A stretch of DNA of 64,000 nucleotides, taken from the NCBI RefSeq assembly GCF_024102715.1, contig NZ_JAGFJM010000004.1, forward strand, positions 47,850 through 111,849, in the 5' to 3' direction. Below, piece by piece: positions 12,866 through 21,754 of this stretch. The notes under the pieces are model-generated. The model worked only from the letters and a program-made list of their open reading frames with translations. It was not told the origin of the DNA and did not search any database. The DNA is from Nitrosomonas communis. Its GTDB lineage: Bacteria > Pseudomonadota > Gammaproteobacteria > Burkholderiales > Nitrosomonadaceae. The stretch's first letter is position 1. The number at the start of each line of letters is the position of its first letter. The translations under genes and the position numbers were made by a program.

Positions 12866-13228
12866 ATGACAAAACGCTTTGCTTCAATCTTACTGGCTGG
12901 CGTAATTATTTATTTGTTCCTTGACTCAGATATCACGTTAGCTAAAACAGGTTATGCTGTCCATTATAGTGACAAGTTTCAAGGTAGAAAAACAGCCAAT
13001 GGTGAAATTTTTGACCAAAGTGATCTTACTGCAGCACATAATGAATTCCGTTACGGGACGCTCGTGAAAGTCACTAATCTCGAAAACAATTACAGCATAG
13101 TCGTTAAAATAAATGATCGCATGGCTCCTCATCACAGCAATATCATCGATGTTACTAAACGTGCGGCAGCAAAGCTCGGTTTTATAAACAAAGGCCGAGC
13201 CCGCGTTAGTCTTGAAGCAATTAAATAA
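12866..13228 (+). CDS. Small RlpA-like double-psi beta-barrel protein
   Basis: This 120-aa exported protein has a signal peptide (cleavage near DITLA-K) and little more than an RlpA-type DPBB domain: KTANGEIFDQSDLTAAHNEF, FRYGTLVKVTNLEN, IVVKINDRMAP and NIIDVTKRAAAKLGF match the consensus order. RlpA proteins bind or cleave glycan strands lacking stem peptides. Unlike canonical RlpA it has no lipobox and no SPOR domain, and the usual NDRGP reads NDRMA, so lytic activity is uncertain. It is probably cotranscribed with the upstream membrane coiled-coil protein. Confidence 0.8.
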   Translation: MTKRFASILLAGVIIYLFLDSDITLAKTGYAVHYSDKFQGRKTANGEIFDQSDLTAAHNEFRYGTLVKVTNLENNYSIVVKINDRMAPHHSNIIDVTKRAAAKLGFINKGRARVSLEAIK

Positions 13229-13796
13229 AGCAGAGCAACAAATTTCACACGTTAGAAATAGAAATATCTTCAAATCTCGAAGACAGTAAGATTTCATGAC
13301 GATTTGTCGAATTAACTTAATCCAGCATCGGAGCATAAATGGCAAGCTGACACATAAGGAGTGCACAAGATTTGTACAGTTGAACAGCCACTGTAGTCTC
13401 TTTTTGCAGCAGGCCAAATAACTATTATCCCTCCTCAACATATCGCAGTTACCCACAACATTATCCACGGAAATTGTGGATAAGAATCAAACTGTCCGGA
13501 TCAGAAAATAACTTAATGGCAGAAAATAAGGCTGATCTGGCTCTTCTTTGCAAGAATTAGTTGGCTTGCTTACAACCCCGTTGGCGAAAATAGTTTGAAA
13601 TATTTCAAGCTATTCGAACTGTTGTCAGGAACGGTTTCTTTGCATATCCATTAATCCTTAATATAAGGCAAGTTATAAACTAATCTGGCAATGCGTATCT
13701 GCTCAAGCCTATTTACCCTACAAAACACACTAAAATATTTTGCAATTATCGCTTATCTAAGTAAATCTGCTCTGATCTTGTCATAAGGAAATGCTA
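13229..13796. other. 568-base AT-rich intergenic region
   Basis: No convincing gene lies here. A long minus-strand frame covering this stretch and the RlpA gene is cysteine- and aromatic-rich in the antisense of a real gene and was rejected. The region contains a cluster of three DnaA-box-like 9-mers at 13449-13483 (separate entry) and, near its right end, the presumed promoter of the exoD-like gene. The 13502-13531 stretch has a short direct repeat of CAGAAAATAA. Confidence 0.6.
13449..13483. promoter_or_regulatory. Cluster of three DnaA-box-like sites
   Basis: TTACCCACA (13449-13457, plus, 8 of 9), TTATCCACG (13461-13469, plus, 8 of 9) and TTATCCACA (13475-13483 on the minus strand, perfect match to the E. 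coli consensus) lie within 35 bases. The last two also form an 8-bp inverted repeat with a 7-base spacer. There is no T-run after it, so a terminator is less likely. There is no dnaA or dnaN in the window, so it is probably not the main origin; a DnaA-titrating or DnaA-regulated site is possible. Confidence 0.45.
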
Positions 13797-14408
13797 ATGG
13801 AGAACAAAGAACGCAATACATCTGAATTGCTCCAATCAGTAGTGTTGCACAACACTAACGACACGATGAGTGTCGGCGAAATTAAAAATTCTCTCCAAGA
13901 AAGAGGATTTGGTATTTTTCTTGCTATTGCCGCTTTACCTATTTGCCTTCCTATCCCTGTTCCGCCTGGTTATACCACTTTTTTTTCTCTTCCACTTTTT
14001 ATTTTTTCAGTACAAATGATATGGGGAATGAAATCACCCTGGCTACCTGAATGGATAGGCAAAAAAAAGATAAACAAGAAAAATCTGGAAAAGTTGATTA
14101 CAAAAGCAACACCATGGCTACGTAAGATTGAAAGTTATCTGCATCCAAGACTTACTTACATTAGCGTTCACGCCTGGGAACGAATTATCGGTATTTTTAC
14201 TTTTATATTCACAATTGCCATTGCCATGCCCATTCCTTTGATAAATTTCCTTCCAGGTTGTGGCATTCTCATCATGTCACTGGGTTTACTTAATAGAGAT
14301 GGATTAACTATTATGGTAGGTATGGTAGTAGGTACTATCGGTATAGGAATAGCACTTGTAGTTCTTGCACTTATATGGATGGGGGTGTCAATGCCATCTT
14401 TAAATTAG
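13797..14408 (+). CDS. ExoD-family membrane protein
   Basis: This 203-aa protein matches the ExoD family (exopolysaccharide synthesis ExoD of rhizobia): a short soluble N-terminus with MSVGEIKNSLQERGFGIFL, a proline-rich membrane segment ALPICLPIPVPPGYTTFFSLPLF, then PWLRKIESYLHPR and a second membrane block containing AMPIPLINFLPGCGILIMSLGLL. The ATG at 13797 is preferred because AAGGA lies seven bases upstream; one at 13791 is too close. The molecular role of ExoD proteins is unclear. It is transcribed alone and convergent with the rubredoxin reductase gene. Confidence 0.82.
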   Translation: MENKERNTSELLQSVVLHNTNDTMSVGEIKNSLQERGFGIFLAIAALPICLPIPVPPGYTTFFSLPLFIFSVQMIWGMKSPWLPEWIGKKKINKKNLEKLITKATPWLRKIESYLHPRLTYISVHAWERIIGIFTFIFTIAIAMPIPLINFLPGCGILIMSLGLLNRDGLTIMVGMVVGTIGIGIALVVLALIWMGVSMPSLN

Positions 14409-14465
14409 TTGTAAGCAAAATACTTTCACAAAGCCAGGAGATTGATGTGATGCCCCCCCCAAAGA

Positions 14466-14493
14466 GGGTAGCAGCTTATAGCTGCTTCTACCC
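14466..14493. terminator. Hairpin between convergent genes (possible bidirectional terminator)
   Basis: GGGTA-GCAGCT-tat-AGCTGC-ttc-TACCC forms an 11-bp stem with a 3-base bulge, between the exoD-like stop (14408) and the reductase stop (14529). No U-run follows on either strand, so it may stabilise transcript ends rather than terminate by the intrinsic route. Confidence 0.4.
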
Positions 14494-14528
14494 AATCTCA
14501 CGCAAGCTACACGCAATAATGCTTGATC

Positions 14529-15683
14529 TCATGCGAGTACAGGCGGTAGCAGAGGAGTTATTGCGTTTTTTTCCTTTGTTGCTGCACCCAACAGTGCAAA
14601 GCCATGAAGATTGCCAGCTTGATCCTGAAATAAGGCCTTTACTCCTTCTTGATTGGCATCAACCTGCCACTCACCTAGCACGACAGGATCTGGTGGAGAG
14701 ACCACAGCAGGACAGGCTGGTGTTTTAACCAATACGGGCATTGGAGGATAGCGAACAGCTGTGGGCGCTCCGATCACTGTTGCTGCCAGCGCGCGCGCTG
14801 CATGAGTAATAGGCAGCACGAATGGCAATACTTTACCCTCAACCTCTGCACAATCACCTAGCGCAAAGATATTGGCATTCCCGGTCTGCAAATATCGATT
14901 CGTTACCACACCCCGATTAACATGAATGCCTGCCGCTTCAGCCAGTTTGATACGTGGACGCAAACCTACTGCTGACAAGACAAGATCTGCTTCGATCATT
15001 CGATCTTCATCGAAGATTAAACGATACCGGCTTCCGATTCGTTCAACGCGTTGTGTCTTGGTATTCAAATGAAATCTAATCCCTATCGCTGCCAGCCTAT
15101 CTTGTAGATACTTACCTCCCTCCTCAGGAAGTAATCTGCCTAAAGGTTGTGCGCTGACATCAATTACATGCACCTGATAACCTGCTACTGCGAGATCGTT
15201 GGCAAATTCACAACCGATCAGTCCTGCGCCAAAAATAGCGATTTCTTTTATACCTACCAGCGCTTTATGGAAATGATGATAATCATTGAGATCGTTCACA
15301 GATAAAATCTCATCCACCGCATCTCCAGCTAAGGACAAGCGGATTGGATCAGCCCCTACCGCCAGTACAAGCTGGCTATATGATAAATCCTCCCCATTTT
15401 CAAGCAGCACAGTTCTACTGGATTGATCAATGATATTGACGCGGGTATACGGTCGTATCGTTATGTTAAGTTGACTGGACATCTGCGCTGCGTCTGAATT
15501 CAGAAGCGATGCAGGAGTTTTACCTGTTGCCAGCACATTGGATAACATTGGCTTGGAATAAAACCCTCCATGATCAGCTGATAACATCGTGATTGGAATT
15601 CCTCCATTCAGTTTGCGTAACTCCCTTGCTACAGCATAACCTGCCAGACCACTACCAATGATCACGATTGACCGCTGACTCAT
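14529..15683 (-). CDS. FAD-dependent rubredoxin reductase-like oxidoreductase
   Basis: This 384-aa flavoprotein of the pyridine nucleotide-disulphide type has an N-terminal FAD motif (IVIIGSGLAGYAVARELRKL), substrate-site GFYSKPMLSNVLATGKTP, a central NAD(P)H motif (IAIFGAGLIGCEFANDLAVAG) and the second FAD motif (NIFALGDCAEVEG). The arrangement and YSKPMLSN fit rubredoxin-NAD+ reductases (RubB/AlkT). Its ATG overlaps the stop of the upstream rubredoxin-like gene (ATGA), so translation is coupled. Because that partner has lost two cluster ligands, the actual electron acceptor is uncertain. Confidence 0.88.
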   Translation of the reverse strand: MSQRSIVIIGSGLAGYAVARELRKLNGGIPITMLSADHGGFYSKPMLSNVLATGKTPASLLNSDAAQMSSQLNITIRPYTRVNIIDQSSRTVLLENGEDLSYSQLVLAVGADPIRLSLAGDAVDEILSVNDLNDYHHFHKALVGIKEIAIFGAGLIGCEFANDLAVAGYQVHVIDVSAQPLGRLLPEEGGKYLQDRLAAIGIRFHLNTKTQRVERIGSRYRLIFDEDRMIEADLVLSAVGLRPRIKLAEAAGIHVNRGVVTNRYLQTGNANIFALGDCAEVEGKVLPFVLPITHAARALAATVIGAPTAVRYPPMPVLVKTPACPAVVSPPDPVVLGEWQVDANQEGVKALFQDQAGNLHGFALLGAATKEKNAITPLLPPVLA

Positions 15684-15847
15684 ACGATTTTTACCATTTC
15701 AGAATCAACTTTGACGATCACATGCTCAAAGCAGACCCAATTCGCGGAAATGTCTTTCCAAACCGTATCTGGATAAATATCATGCTCTGAAGCATCTTTT
15801 GATCCGTCATAAGCAGAAGTACACACTTTATACGAAAATTCCCTCAT
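15680..15847 (-). CDS. Degenerate rubredoxin-like protein (55 aa)
   Basis: A 55-codon gene immediately upstream of the reductase, overlapping it by four bases. The core YPDTVWKDISANWVC aligns clearly with the rubredoxin GTxWEDVPxDWVC segment, and VCTSAYD with the CGxxYD turn. Rubredoxins bind iron through two CxxC pairs; here the first pair reads Y6-K-V-C9 and the second C39-F-E-H42, so only two of four cysteines remain and a His replaces the last. It is either a non-iron or altered-metal derivative, or a decaying gene; the frame is intact and AAGGG lies upstream of the ATG. Confidence 0.8.
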   Translation of the reverse strand: MREFSYKVCTSAYDGSKDASEHDIYPDTVWKDISANWVCFEHVIVKVDSEMVKIV

Positions 15848-16051
15848 TTTTATCACGCCCTTATTTTATTGGATGCTAACAACTCTCTTTTTAATTGTAC
15901 CTCAATAGAAGCTTGATTTTGTTACTCTCTCCCATTCTTTTTCCCTGCTTGATAAAATACATTTTTCGTTTAATCTACACAGGCAGCAATTGAACCATTG
16001 CCTTATATGGCATTCAAATATTCGTTAACAAAACCTGACAGGTAGCTATTT

Positions 16052-16936
16052 ATGAAACGTATTCTTTTATTCATTGCAACTAACCTAGCCGTTTTATTGG
16101 TGCTAAGTATTACACTGCGGATATTGGGCGTTGATCGTCTACTGGATGCTGAAACTGGTGGACTAAATTATAATTCCTTACTTGTATTTGCAGCAGTCAT
16201 TGGTTTTGGCGGCTCGCTCATTTCGCTTGCCATGTCTAAATGGAGCGCAAAACACATGACAGGAGCTATCGTCATTGATATACCTTCCAATGCAACGGAA
16301 GGCTGGTTAGTTGAAACTGTACGTCGGCAAGCCAAGGCTTCCGGTATCGGCATGCCAGAAGTAGCCATCTACGATTCACCCGACGTCAATGCTTTTGCTA
16401 CTGGAATGAATCGGAATAATGCATTGGTAGCAGTCAGTACAGGATTGCTGCAAAAAATGCAACAAGACGAAATCGAAGCCGTCCTTGCACACGAAGTAAG
16501 TCACGTAGCCAATGGTGATATGGTGACGCTTACTCTAATTCAAGGAGTGGTCAATACTTTTGTAATTTTCTTGTCTCGAATTATTGGCCATGCAGTCGAT
16601 CGCGTTATCTTTAGAACGGAAGAAGAACACGGACCCGCCTATATGATTACAAGTATTATTGCAGAAATCATGTTGGGCATTCTTGCAAGCATCATTGTAA
16701 TGTGGTTTAGCAGACAGCGTGAATTCCGGGCAGATTCAGGTAGCGCAAAACTGGTTGGACACCATAAAATGATTGCTGCACTGGAGCGTCTGCAACAACA
16801 GTATGAGCCTTCTCATTTACCGGACAAAATGGCAGCATTCGGTATATCGGGCCGGAAAAGTCAAATTGGCCGCCTTTTTATGTCTCACCCTCCATTGGAA
16901 GAACGGATTGCGGCATTACGGGAAGTCGCACGTTAA
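16052..16936 (+). CDS. htpX: Membrane protease HtpX
   Basis: HtpX is an inner-membrane zinc metalloprotease (M48B) involved in membrane-protein quality control. The 294-aa sequence has two N-terminal membrane helices, the zinc motif HEVSH (His147, Glu148, His151) followed by [11 protein letters not shown], two further helices, and [14 protein letters not shown] containing the third ligand Glu. It ends with [14 protein letters not shown], typical of the family. It is monocistronic and convergent with mlaA. Confidence 0.96.
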   Translation: MKRILLFIATNLAVLLVLSITLRILGVDRLLDAETGGLNYNSLLVFAAVIGFGGSLISLAMSKWSAKHMTGAIVIDIPSNATEGWLVETVRRQAKASGIGMPEVAIYDSPDVNAFATGMNRNNALVAVSTGLLQKMQQDEIEAVLAHEVSHVANGDMVTLTLIQGVVNTFVIFLSRIIGHAVDRVIFRTEEEHGPAYMITSIIAEIMLGILASIIVMWFSRQREFRADSGSAKLVGHHKMIAALERLQQQYEPSHLPDKMAAFGISGRKSQIGRLFMSHPPLEERIAALREVAR

Positions 16937-16948
16937 AGCTGCGAAAGG

Positions 16949-16980
16949 GGTAGGATGCATGCTTACAGCAGCGTCCTACC
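16949..16980. terminator. Strong hairpin after htpX
   Basis: GGTAGGATGC and GCGTCCTACC pair over ten positions (one G-U) around a 12-base loop, 12 bases after the htpX stop and before the convergent mlaA stop at 17055. A weaker alternative stem, GCTTAC (16961) with GTAAGC (16981), is mutually exclusive with it. No U-tract is present. It probably marks the transcript end. Confidence 0.45.
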
Positions 16981-17054
16981 GTAAGCAATCCAAACGTGAT
17001 TGCACAAATATTACTTAATCTCGCGCTCTTGTTTTTTATCCATATTGTGCCAAT

Positions 17055-17879
17055 TCATTCCTCTTTATTGGGAATGATTGAATCATCTTCATGATTCTCA
17101 CTCTCATCATTCCCATTTTCACCATTTCCGTTGGTCTCAACGTCTTCTTCTTCCTCTGAAGGCGGATTACCATCGTAGACAAGACTCCTCCGTCGCTGTA
17201 GATAGGCATCTCGTACAAATTCATATTTATCCAATGCTGCTTCTTCCAAAGTCTTATCAGTATCTAGCATCTGGGCGCGCGTATCGACAGCCCATCCCAT
17301 CGAAGTTGGAAAACGAACGGTCAGAAAATCAAAATCAGGGTATATCGACCAGATAGGATGAAAAATAGAGCTATCCACTGCAATCCCGACAGCATCCCGT
17401 ATTGAACTGGGACCCAAGAAAGGTAATACGAGATAAGGACCTGGCCCGACACCATAACGGCCTAGCGTCTGGCCAAAATCCTCATTACGCTTGTTGATAT
17501 TGATATCACTAACGGCACTAATGTCGCTTGCAAGATCTACGATTCCAAATAAACCAAAAGTTGTATTGATCAGCACGCGAGCTGCGCTTGCTGCCGCAGT
17601 ATCAAACTTCAATTGCAATAGCGCATTGGCTGTAATCACCACATCGCTAAAATTTGAGAAAACATTCCCAATGACCATTTCAAGAGGATCTGGAGTAACT
17701 GCTCGATAGCCCCTGGCTACTGGGTCAAATATAAATTCTTCAAACTTTTCATTAAATGCAAATACTGCCCGGTTCATTGACTCCAGCGGATCCCGTTTAT
17801 TGTTCTCGACTGAAGCACACCCGATCAGCATATACCACAATAACACCAAAGCCAGAAATTTATAGCGATACAAGCTCAT
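17055..17879 (-). CDS. mlaA: MlaA/VacJ outer-membrane lipoprotein with long acidic tail
   Basis: MlaA removes surface-exposed phospholipid from the outer membrane and passes it to the Mla system. The signal peptide ends in lipobox LIGC; the body has DPLESMNRAVFAFNEKF, FDPVARGY, NLF-like NVFSNFSDVV, INTTFGLFGIVDLA, EDFGQTLGRYGVGPGPYLVLPFLGPSSIRD and DAVG, all MlaA hallmarks. ATG at 17879 (or GTG two codons earlier) starts it. The last 35 residues or so are unusually acidic and Asn-rich (SEEEEDVETNGNGENGNDE), an addition outside the family core. The other mla genes are not in this window. Confidence 0.93.
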   Translation of the reverse strand: MSLYRYKFLALVLLWYMLIGCASVENNKRDPLESMNRAVFAFNEKFEEFIFDPVARGYRAVTPDPLEMVIGNVFSNFSDVVITANALLQLKFDTAAASAARVLINTTFGLFGIVDLASDISAVSDININKRNEDFGQTLGRYGVGPGPYLVLPFLGPSSIRDAVGIAVDSSIFHPIWSIYPDFDFLTVRFPTSMGWAVDTRAQMLDTDKTLEEAALDKYEFVRDAYLQRRRSLVYDGNPPSEEEEDVETNGNGENGNDESENHEDDSIIPNKEE

Positions 17880-18047
17880 TTTCACATTTGTTTTTTATTA
17901 GTCAACAGGGCATCTTGCCATAATTATGCAATTGCGACAACTTCCTCAGCAACCGATCTTCCCCTTTGTATGATTAATTTGCTCATGCCAGCAAATGATA
18001 TGGTTATTAACAATCAATCCTATCGTGCTTCTTTATCAAAGAAGAAT

Positions 18048-18084
18048 TAAATAACAATAAAACAGTTATTTATCATATAACTGT
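18048..18084 (-). terminator. Intrinsic terminator after prlC
   Basis: On the minus strand ACAGTTAT-atgataa-ATAACTGT makes a perfect 8-bp stem and is followed directly by TTTTATTGTTATTT. It lies 36 bases past the prlC stop, a good Rho-independent terminator that separates prlC from mlaA. Confidence 0.72.
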
Positions 18085-18119
18085 ATCCCATTTATAAAAA
18101 TTCCGGTATAGCCCGAGCT

Positions 18120-20222
18120 TCAGGTCGCCATACCGCTGTGGCGCAGCAATGCATCTATTTTGGGCTCCCGGCCACGGAAAGCAATAAAAGATTCTAACGC
18201 CGCCCGGCTTCCACCCACTGCCAAAATTTCATTCCTGAAACGTTCGCCAACTTTGGCATTTACCACCTGATCAGCACCACTTTCCTCGAACAAGCTGTAA
18301 GCATCGGCAGATAAAACTTCTGCCCATTTATAACTGTAATAGCCGGCCGCATAGCCACCTGCAAAAATATGCGAAAAGCTGTTCGGAAAACGATTAAAGG
18401 CAGGAGGAATAACCACGGCAACCTGGCTGCGGATTTCATCAAGTAATTGCAGCACCGTTTTTTCACCATGAGGATCAAAATCATAGTGCAAATGCATATC
18501 GAATAGGGCAAATTCAATTTGGCGCAATGTTTGCAAACCACTCTGAAAGTTCTTGGCAGCCAACATTTTGTCGAATAATTCACGCGGAAGCGGTGTACCG
18601 CTATCGATATGGATTGTCATATGGCGCAACACCTCCCATTCCCAGCAGAAATTCTCCATGAATTGACTAGGCAGCTCGACCGCGTCCCATTCCACACCAT
18701 TGATCCCCGAAACTCCAAGATCTTCAACCTGAGTCAACAAATGATGCAAGCCATGACCAAATTCATGGAATAACACGATCACTTCATCATGTGTAAATAA
18801 TGCAGGACGTAACTGACTATTAACTGTCATCGGTGCGGAAAAGTTGCAGGTCAGATAGGCGACAGGTGTTTGGATAGCTGATTTCCTTGTCTCTGGATAT
18901 TCAATACGGCGTCGGGTAATGGCATCATCCATCCACGCTCCTCCACGCTTACTTGGGCGTGCATAGAGGTCGATATAAAACTGGCCGATAACATCACCCT
19001 TGCTATCACGGATCGCGAAAAATTTTACATCCGGATGCCAGCATTGAATCTCAGGTGATGGCTCAACCTGCGTAATGCTAATACCATAGAGCGCCTCCAC
19101 CAGTTTGAACATGCCCGGCAAAACCTTGCTCTCAGGAAAATATTGTTTAACTTCCTGATCAGAAAAAGCATAGCGTTCCATACGCAGTTTTTCACTGGCA
19201 TAAGCCAGATCCCACGACTCCAGCTTCTCCAATCCGAGTTTGGTCGCAGCAAATTGCTTCAGCTCAGCCAGATCACGCTCAGCATAGGGTCGAGCTTTCG
19301 CTGCAAGTTCATTCAGGAAATTCAACACTTGCTTAGGAGAGTCGGCCATTTTAGGCGTCAGAGAAACCTCTGCATAGCAATCAAACCCCAGCATTTTAGC
19401 TTCCTCTTGCCGCAGTTGAAGGATCTGGTTAATCAGCAGCATATTGTCCCAGCTCGATGCGCCATGAGCGAGGCTATCAATTTCACTCGCCCGAGTCGCG
19501 TAAGCACGGTACATATTCTCACGCAATGTCCGGTTATCGGCATATTGCATAACGGGTAAGTAGGAAGGTGCATGTAAAGTAAATTTCCAGCCTGGTGCAG
19601 AAATACTCGGATCTTTAACGGCAGCCTCTCTGGCAGCATGCAGCGCATCATCTGGAATACCCGAAAGTTCACTTTCATGCTCTATGAATAGAAAAAAATC
19701 ATTGGTTGCATCGAGCAAGTTATCGTTAAATTTTGCCGAAAGCGCTGATAATTCTTCCTGAATATGCATAAAACGTGTTTTGTTTTCTGGCGCTAGCTCA
19801 GCTCCGCCTAGGCGGAAATCGCGTAACTGGTTTTCAATAATTTTTTTGCGAGCGGGAGCGAGACTATTAAATTCCTTGCTTTCTCGCAATTGCTTGAATT
19901 TATTGAACAATACCTGATCTTGTGACAATTCGGCGTAATACTGCGTGATGCGCGGCAAATTGGTGTTATAAGCATCACGCAGTCCAGCGCTATTCATCAC
20001 GGCATTTAAATGCGATACCTGCCCCCATGCACGTGACAATCGCTCATTCGCATCAACCACGGGTTGCACAAAATCTTGCCAGCTAGGCAAAGTTATCGCA
20101 GCACGCGCCCTGGCAACTATATCACGGCAATCATGCAGTAATTCTTCTACGGCAGGCATAATGTGCTCTGGTCTAATATCGGTAAAACGCGGTAATCCAG
20201 AAAAATCGAGTAATGGGTTCAT
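18120..20222 (-). CDS. prlC: Oligopeptidase A (M3 metallopeptidase)
   Basis: PrlC/OpdA is a cytoplasmic zinc oligopeptidase that degrades peptides, including cleaved signal peptides. The 700-aa product starts MNPLLDFSGLPRFTDIRPEHI, as usual for OpdA, and contains the zinc motif VLFHEFGHGLHHLLTQ (HEFGH near residue 485), GVEWDAVELPSQFMENFCWE with the third ligand Glu, and FAGGYAAGYYSYKWAEVLSADAYSLFEE near the end. It stands alone, with a clear terminator downstream. Confidence 0.95.
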   Translation of the reverse strand: MNPLLDFSGLPRFTDIRPEHIMPAVEELLHDCRDIVARARAAITLPSWQDFVQPVVDANERLSRAWGQVSHLNAVMNSAGLRDAYNTNLPRITQYYAELSQDQVLFNKFKQLRESKEFNSLAPARKKIIENQLRDFRLGGAELAPENKTRFMHIQEELSALSAKFNDNLLDATNDFFLFIEHESELSGIPDDALHAAREAAVKDPSISAPGWKFTLHAPSYLPVMQYADNRTLRENMYRAYATRASEIDSLAHGASSWDNMLLINQILQLRQEEAKMLGFDCYAEVSLTPKMADSPKQVLNFLNELAAKARPYAERDLAELKQFAATKLGLEKLESWDLAYASEKLRMERYAFSDQEVKQYFPESKVLPGMFKLVEALYGISITQVEPSPEIQCWHPDVKFFAIRDSKGDVIGQFYIDLYARPSKRGGAWMDDAITRRRIEYPETRKSAIQTPVAYLTCNFSAPMTVNSQLRPALFTHDEVIVLFHEFGHGLHHLLTQVEDLGVSGINGVEWDAVELPSQFMENFCWEWEVLRHMTIHIDSGTPLPRELFDKMLAAKNFQSGLQTLRQIEFALFDMHLHYDFDPHGEKTVLQLLDEIRSQVAVVIPPAFNRFPNSFSHIFAGGYAAGYYSYKWAEVLSADAYSLFEESGADQVVNAKVGERFRNEILAVGGSRAALESFIAFRGREPKIDALLRHSGMAT

Positions 20223-20417
20223 GATGATATTTGTTTAAGATAATTATTTTTTAGATGCAATCAAATCATAAATTTTGCAGGACTTTTTATTTTGTAAAAA
20301 ATATACAAGGATTAAGTGGAAAAGCGCAGCAATGAGCTATGATCACTTCTCACTATTTTGATTAGTGTTATATGTTGCATTTTATCTCGCTTGCCAATTA
20401 CTACATATCTTCATAAA

Positions 20418-21692
20418 TTAACTTTCATATACAATATTGCCATCAATTAGCGTAAATTTTACCCGTCCAGGTAACTCCCTCCCCAAAAATGGCGTGTTCT
20501 TGCCCTGACTCTTAATCGTCAGAGCAGTCACTTTCCAATATTCTTCTGGATCGAAAATACATATATCAGCTGGTGCACCGGGAGTGAGGTGTCCCCCATC
20601 AATGTTCAGTATCCGGGCAGGCGCTAGCGTAACTTTGCTTAATGCTTCAATCAGCGGAATATTTATCGTCTCTGCCCATTTAAACGCGAGTGACAGCAAC
20701 AATTCCAGACCCGTGCTCCCTGCCTCGGCCTGTCCAAAGGGCAGCAATTTGGCATCTTCATCCACCGGCGCATGGTCCGAGCAAATGGCATCAATCGTGC
20801 CATCGATCAGTCCAGTACAGAGCGCATCTCGATCACGCAAGCTCCGTAAGGGAGGAACAAGATGGCAATTGGTATCGAAAAAGCCGATATCCATCTCTGA
20901 AAGATGGACATGATTGATAGCAACATCACAGGTAACAGGCAATCCCTGCTGCTTAGCTGTTCGCACCATGGCTACCCCTTCTGCACTAGAAATTCGGCAC
21001 AGATGAACTTTCACGCCAGTCTCTCGTGCCAGATAAATGATATTTGACAAAGCTATCGTTTCTGCACAAACCGGAATGGGTGGTAAACCGAGCCGGGCCG
21101 CAATTTCACCATCATGCGCTACACCATTGTTAGTGAGGCTGGCTTCTTGAGGACGTAACCAAACACTAAAACCAAAAGTTGATGCATATTGCATCGCCTG
21201 CATCAACACATGCAGATTAGCCAGAGACGCATCGGCATGACTAAAAGCAACGCAGCCAGCATCATGTAATTCAGCCATTTCCGTCAAGCGCTCACCTTTA
21301 AGTTTTTGGGTGAGTGCTCCCACTGGATAGACATGAACCTTATCCAAATTCTTGGTGCGATGTTTCAACATTTCAACCAGCCCGGGCTCATCTAACGGCG
21401 GATCGGTATCGGGCGGACAGGCAAGACTGGTGATACCTCCAGCGGCGGCAGCTTCCAATTCTGATTCTAAAGTAGCTTTGTATTCAAGTCCTGGCTCACG
21501 TAATCGTGCAGACAAATCGACCAAACCAGGGCACACAATTAATCCGGTCGCATCGATCACCCGGCAATCCTGAAAGCCTGCAGGAATAATGTCTACTGCA
21601 ACAATTTTGCCTGTGGCAATGTAAAGATCGGCGGCAGCATCGATACCATTTTTTGGGTCAATCAGGCGTCCATTTTTGATATGAATTTTCAT
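20418..21692 (-). CDS. pyrX: Dihydroorotase-like protein lacking metal ligands (PyrC'/PyrX type)
   Basis: A 424-aa homologue of type I dihydroorotase directly downstream of pyrB. In active enzymes the first metal motif is D-x-H-x-H-x-R-x-P-G; here it is DLSARLREPG, with Ser61 and Arg63 in place of the two histidines. The usual HIST motif reads CRISSAEG, and SDHAPH reads SDHAPV. Such inactive copies (PyrC' of pseudomonads) are structural partners required for aspartate carbamoyltransferase assembly. I infer the same role here; catalytic dihydroorotase must be encoded elsewhere. It starts 62 bases after pyrB's stop on the same strand. Confidence 0.9.
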   Translation of the reverse strand: MKIHIKNGRLIDPKNGIDAAADLYIATGKIVAVDIIPAGFQDCRVIDATGLIVCPGLVDLSARLREPGLEYKATLESELEAAAAGGITSLACPPDTDPPLDEPGLVEMLKHRTKNLDKVHVYPVGALTQKLKGERLTEMAELHDAGCVAFSHADASLANLHVLMQAMQYASTFGFSVWLRPQEASLTNNGVAHDGEIAARLGLPPIPVCAETIALSNIIYLARETGVKVHLCRISSAEGVAMVRTAKQQGLPVTCDVAINHVHLSEMDIGFFDTNCHLVPPLRSLRDRDALCTGLIDGTIDAICSDHAPVDEDAKLLPFGQAEAGSTGLELLLSLAFKWAETINIPLIEALSKVTLAPARILNIDGGHLTPGAPADICIFDPEEYWKVTALTIKSQGKNTPFLGRELPGRVKFTLIDGNIVYES

Positions 21693-21754
21693 AAATAACA
21701 GCGATCGGTTATGCGGGAATTGCCTAAAATTACGATATCAACTCGGGAAATACA

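Noticed and set aside
12938-13468. Minus-strand frame of 176 codons over the RlpA-like gene and its downstream gap
   Set aside because: It is antisense to a recognisable domain and has no family match or ribosome site.
13461-13483. Intrinsic terminator from the TTATCCAC/GTGGATAA inverted repeat
   Set aside because: No T-run follows on either strand and both arms match DnaA boxes better.
16949-16986. H-type pseudoknot formed by the two interleaved stems after htpX
   Set aside because: The loop that would cross the 10-bp first stem has zero bases, so both stems cannot form together; they are alternatives.
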